The notes under the pieces were generated by a model. The model was not told the origin of the DNA. It made no database searches and saw only the letters and a program-made list of their open reading frames with translations. Below are positions 63,940 through 64,000 of a stretch of 64,000 nt of DNA, piece after piece. Position numbers and translations under genes: made by a program. Positions within the stretch are counted from its first letter, which is position 1. Each line of letters starts with the position of its first letter. The stretch comes from Hymenobacter sp. BT18 (GTDB lineage Bacteria > Bacteroidota > Bacteroidia > Cytophagales > Hymenobacteraceae). The stretch spans positions 1,426,001-1,490,000 of the forward strand of contig NZ_CP050954.1 in the NCBI RefSeq assembly GCF_012273015.1, written 5' to 3'.

Positions 63940-64000
63940 ACCACTTTTCTTTAATAACTACACCTGAATAACTCCCACATTATACGCCTTCTCAATGGGT

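Overview
This window looks like a chromosomal segment of a GC-rich Bacteroidota bacterium, most likely a cytophagal of the Hymenobacter type; the genus is inferred, not proven. The evidence is a SusC/RagA-type TonB-dependent receptor, type IX secretion proteins (PorQ, a PorE-like OmpA protein), lineage-typical families (DUF6702, DUF5723, DUF5916, DUF5694, YitT, a GreA-like protein often mislabelled as 3-oxoacyl-ACP synthase), weak Shine-Dalgarno sites, and many -7 boxes matching the Bacteroidota pattern TAnnTTTG. I saw no rRNA, tRNA or CRISPR array.

Layout. 1-1161 is the 5' part of an outer-membrane receptor gene that runs off the left edge. 1.48-3.94 kb is a graveyard of transposable elements: a decayed IS5-type element with recognisable ends, a badly decayed IS3-type element, and an apparently intact IS5 (IS427-like) element sitting inside the IS3 remnant. 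4.0-9.2 kb holds hslU, porQ and lon (proteostasis and secretion), followed by a PorE-like envelope gene, DUF6702, rseP and dxr. 15-22 kb has small unknowns, a six-domain hybrid histidine kinase facing a receiver-only regulator, a GH3-family protein and an OsmC protein. dnaA lies at 23-24.5 kb without dnaN or a convincing origin. 24.6-26.5 kb encodes a 5'-nucleotidase split over two genes. 26.7-30.9 kb carries both subunits of methylmalonyl-CoA mutase (mutA, mutB); their GTPase chaperone meaB is about 16 kb away at 46.6 kb. Between them lie a Fic protein of mosaic composition, an acyltransferase, two Nudix hydrolases, DoxX, a P1-family peptidase, an ankyrin protein, a secreted HEIGH metalloprotease, YitT, an FAD oxidoreductase and an L,D-transpeptidase. 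47.6-55.2 kb holds an M61 peptidase, a DUF5916 outer-membrane protein and a BlaI repressor/M56 metalloprotease operon. The right end has folB, a DivIVA protein, a WD40 protein, a phosphopantetheinyl transferase with a redoxin, a SirB1-like protein, a GNAT protein and several envelope unknowns.

The most interesting element is the BlaI-M56 operon. Its promoter (TTTG-N20-TATGTTTG) is overlaid by three 16-bp palindromes of the form TACGA-N6-TCGTA. The M56 protein has no penicillin-binding sensor; it has an exact seven-fold heptad coiled coil and two copies of a 'TVNGKxQSAA' module instead. This suggests a regulated-proteolysis switch with an unknown signal. Second is the abundance of palindromic intergenic repeats of several unrelated kinds, one of which appears to have been inserted in frame into the linker of MutB.
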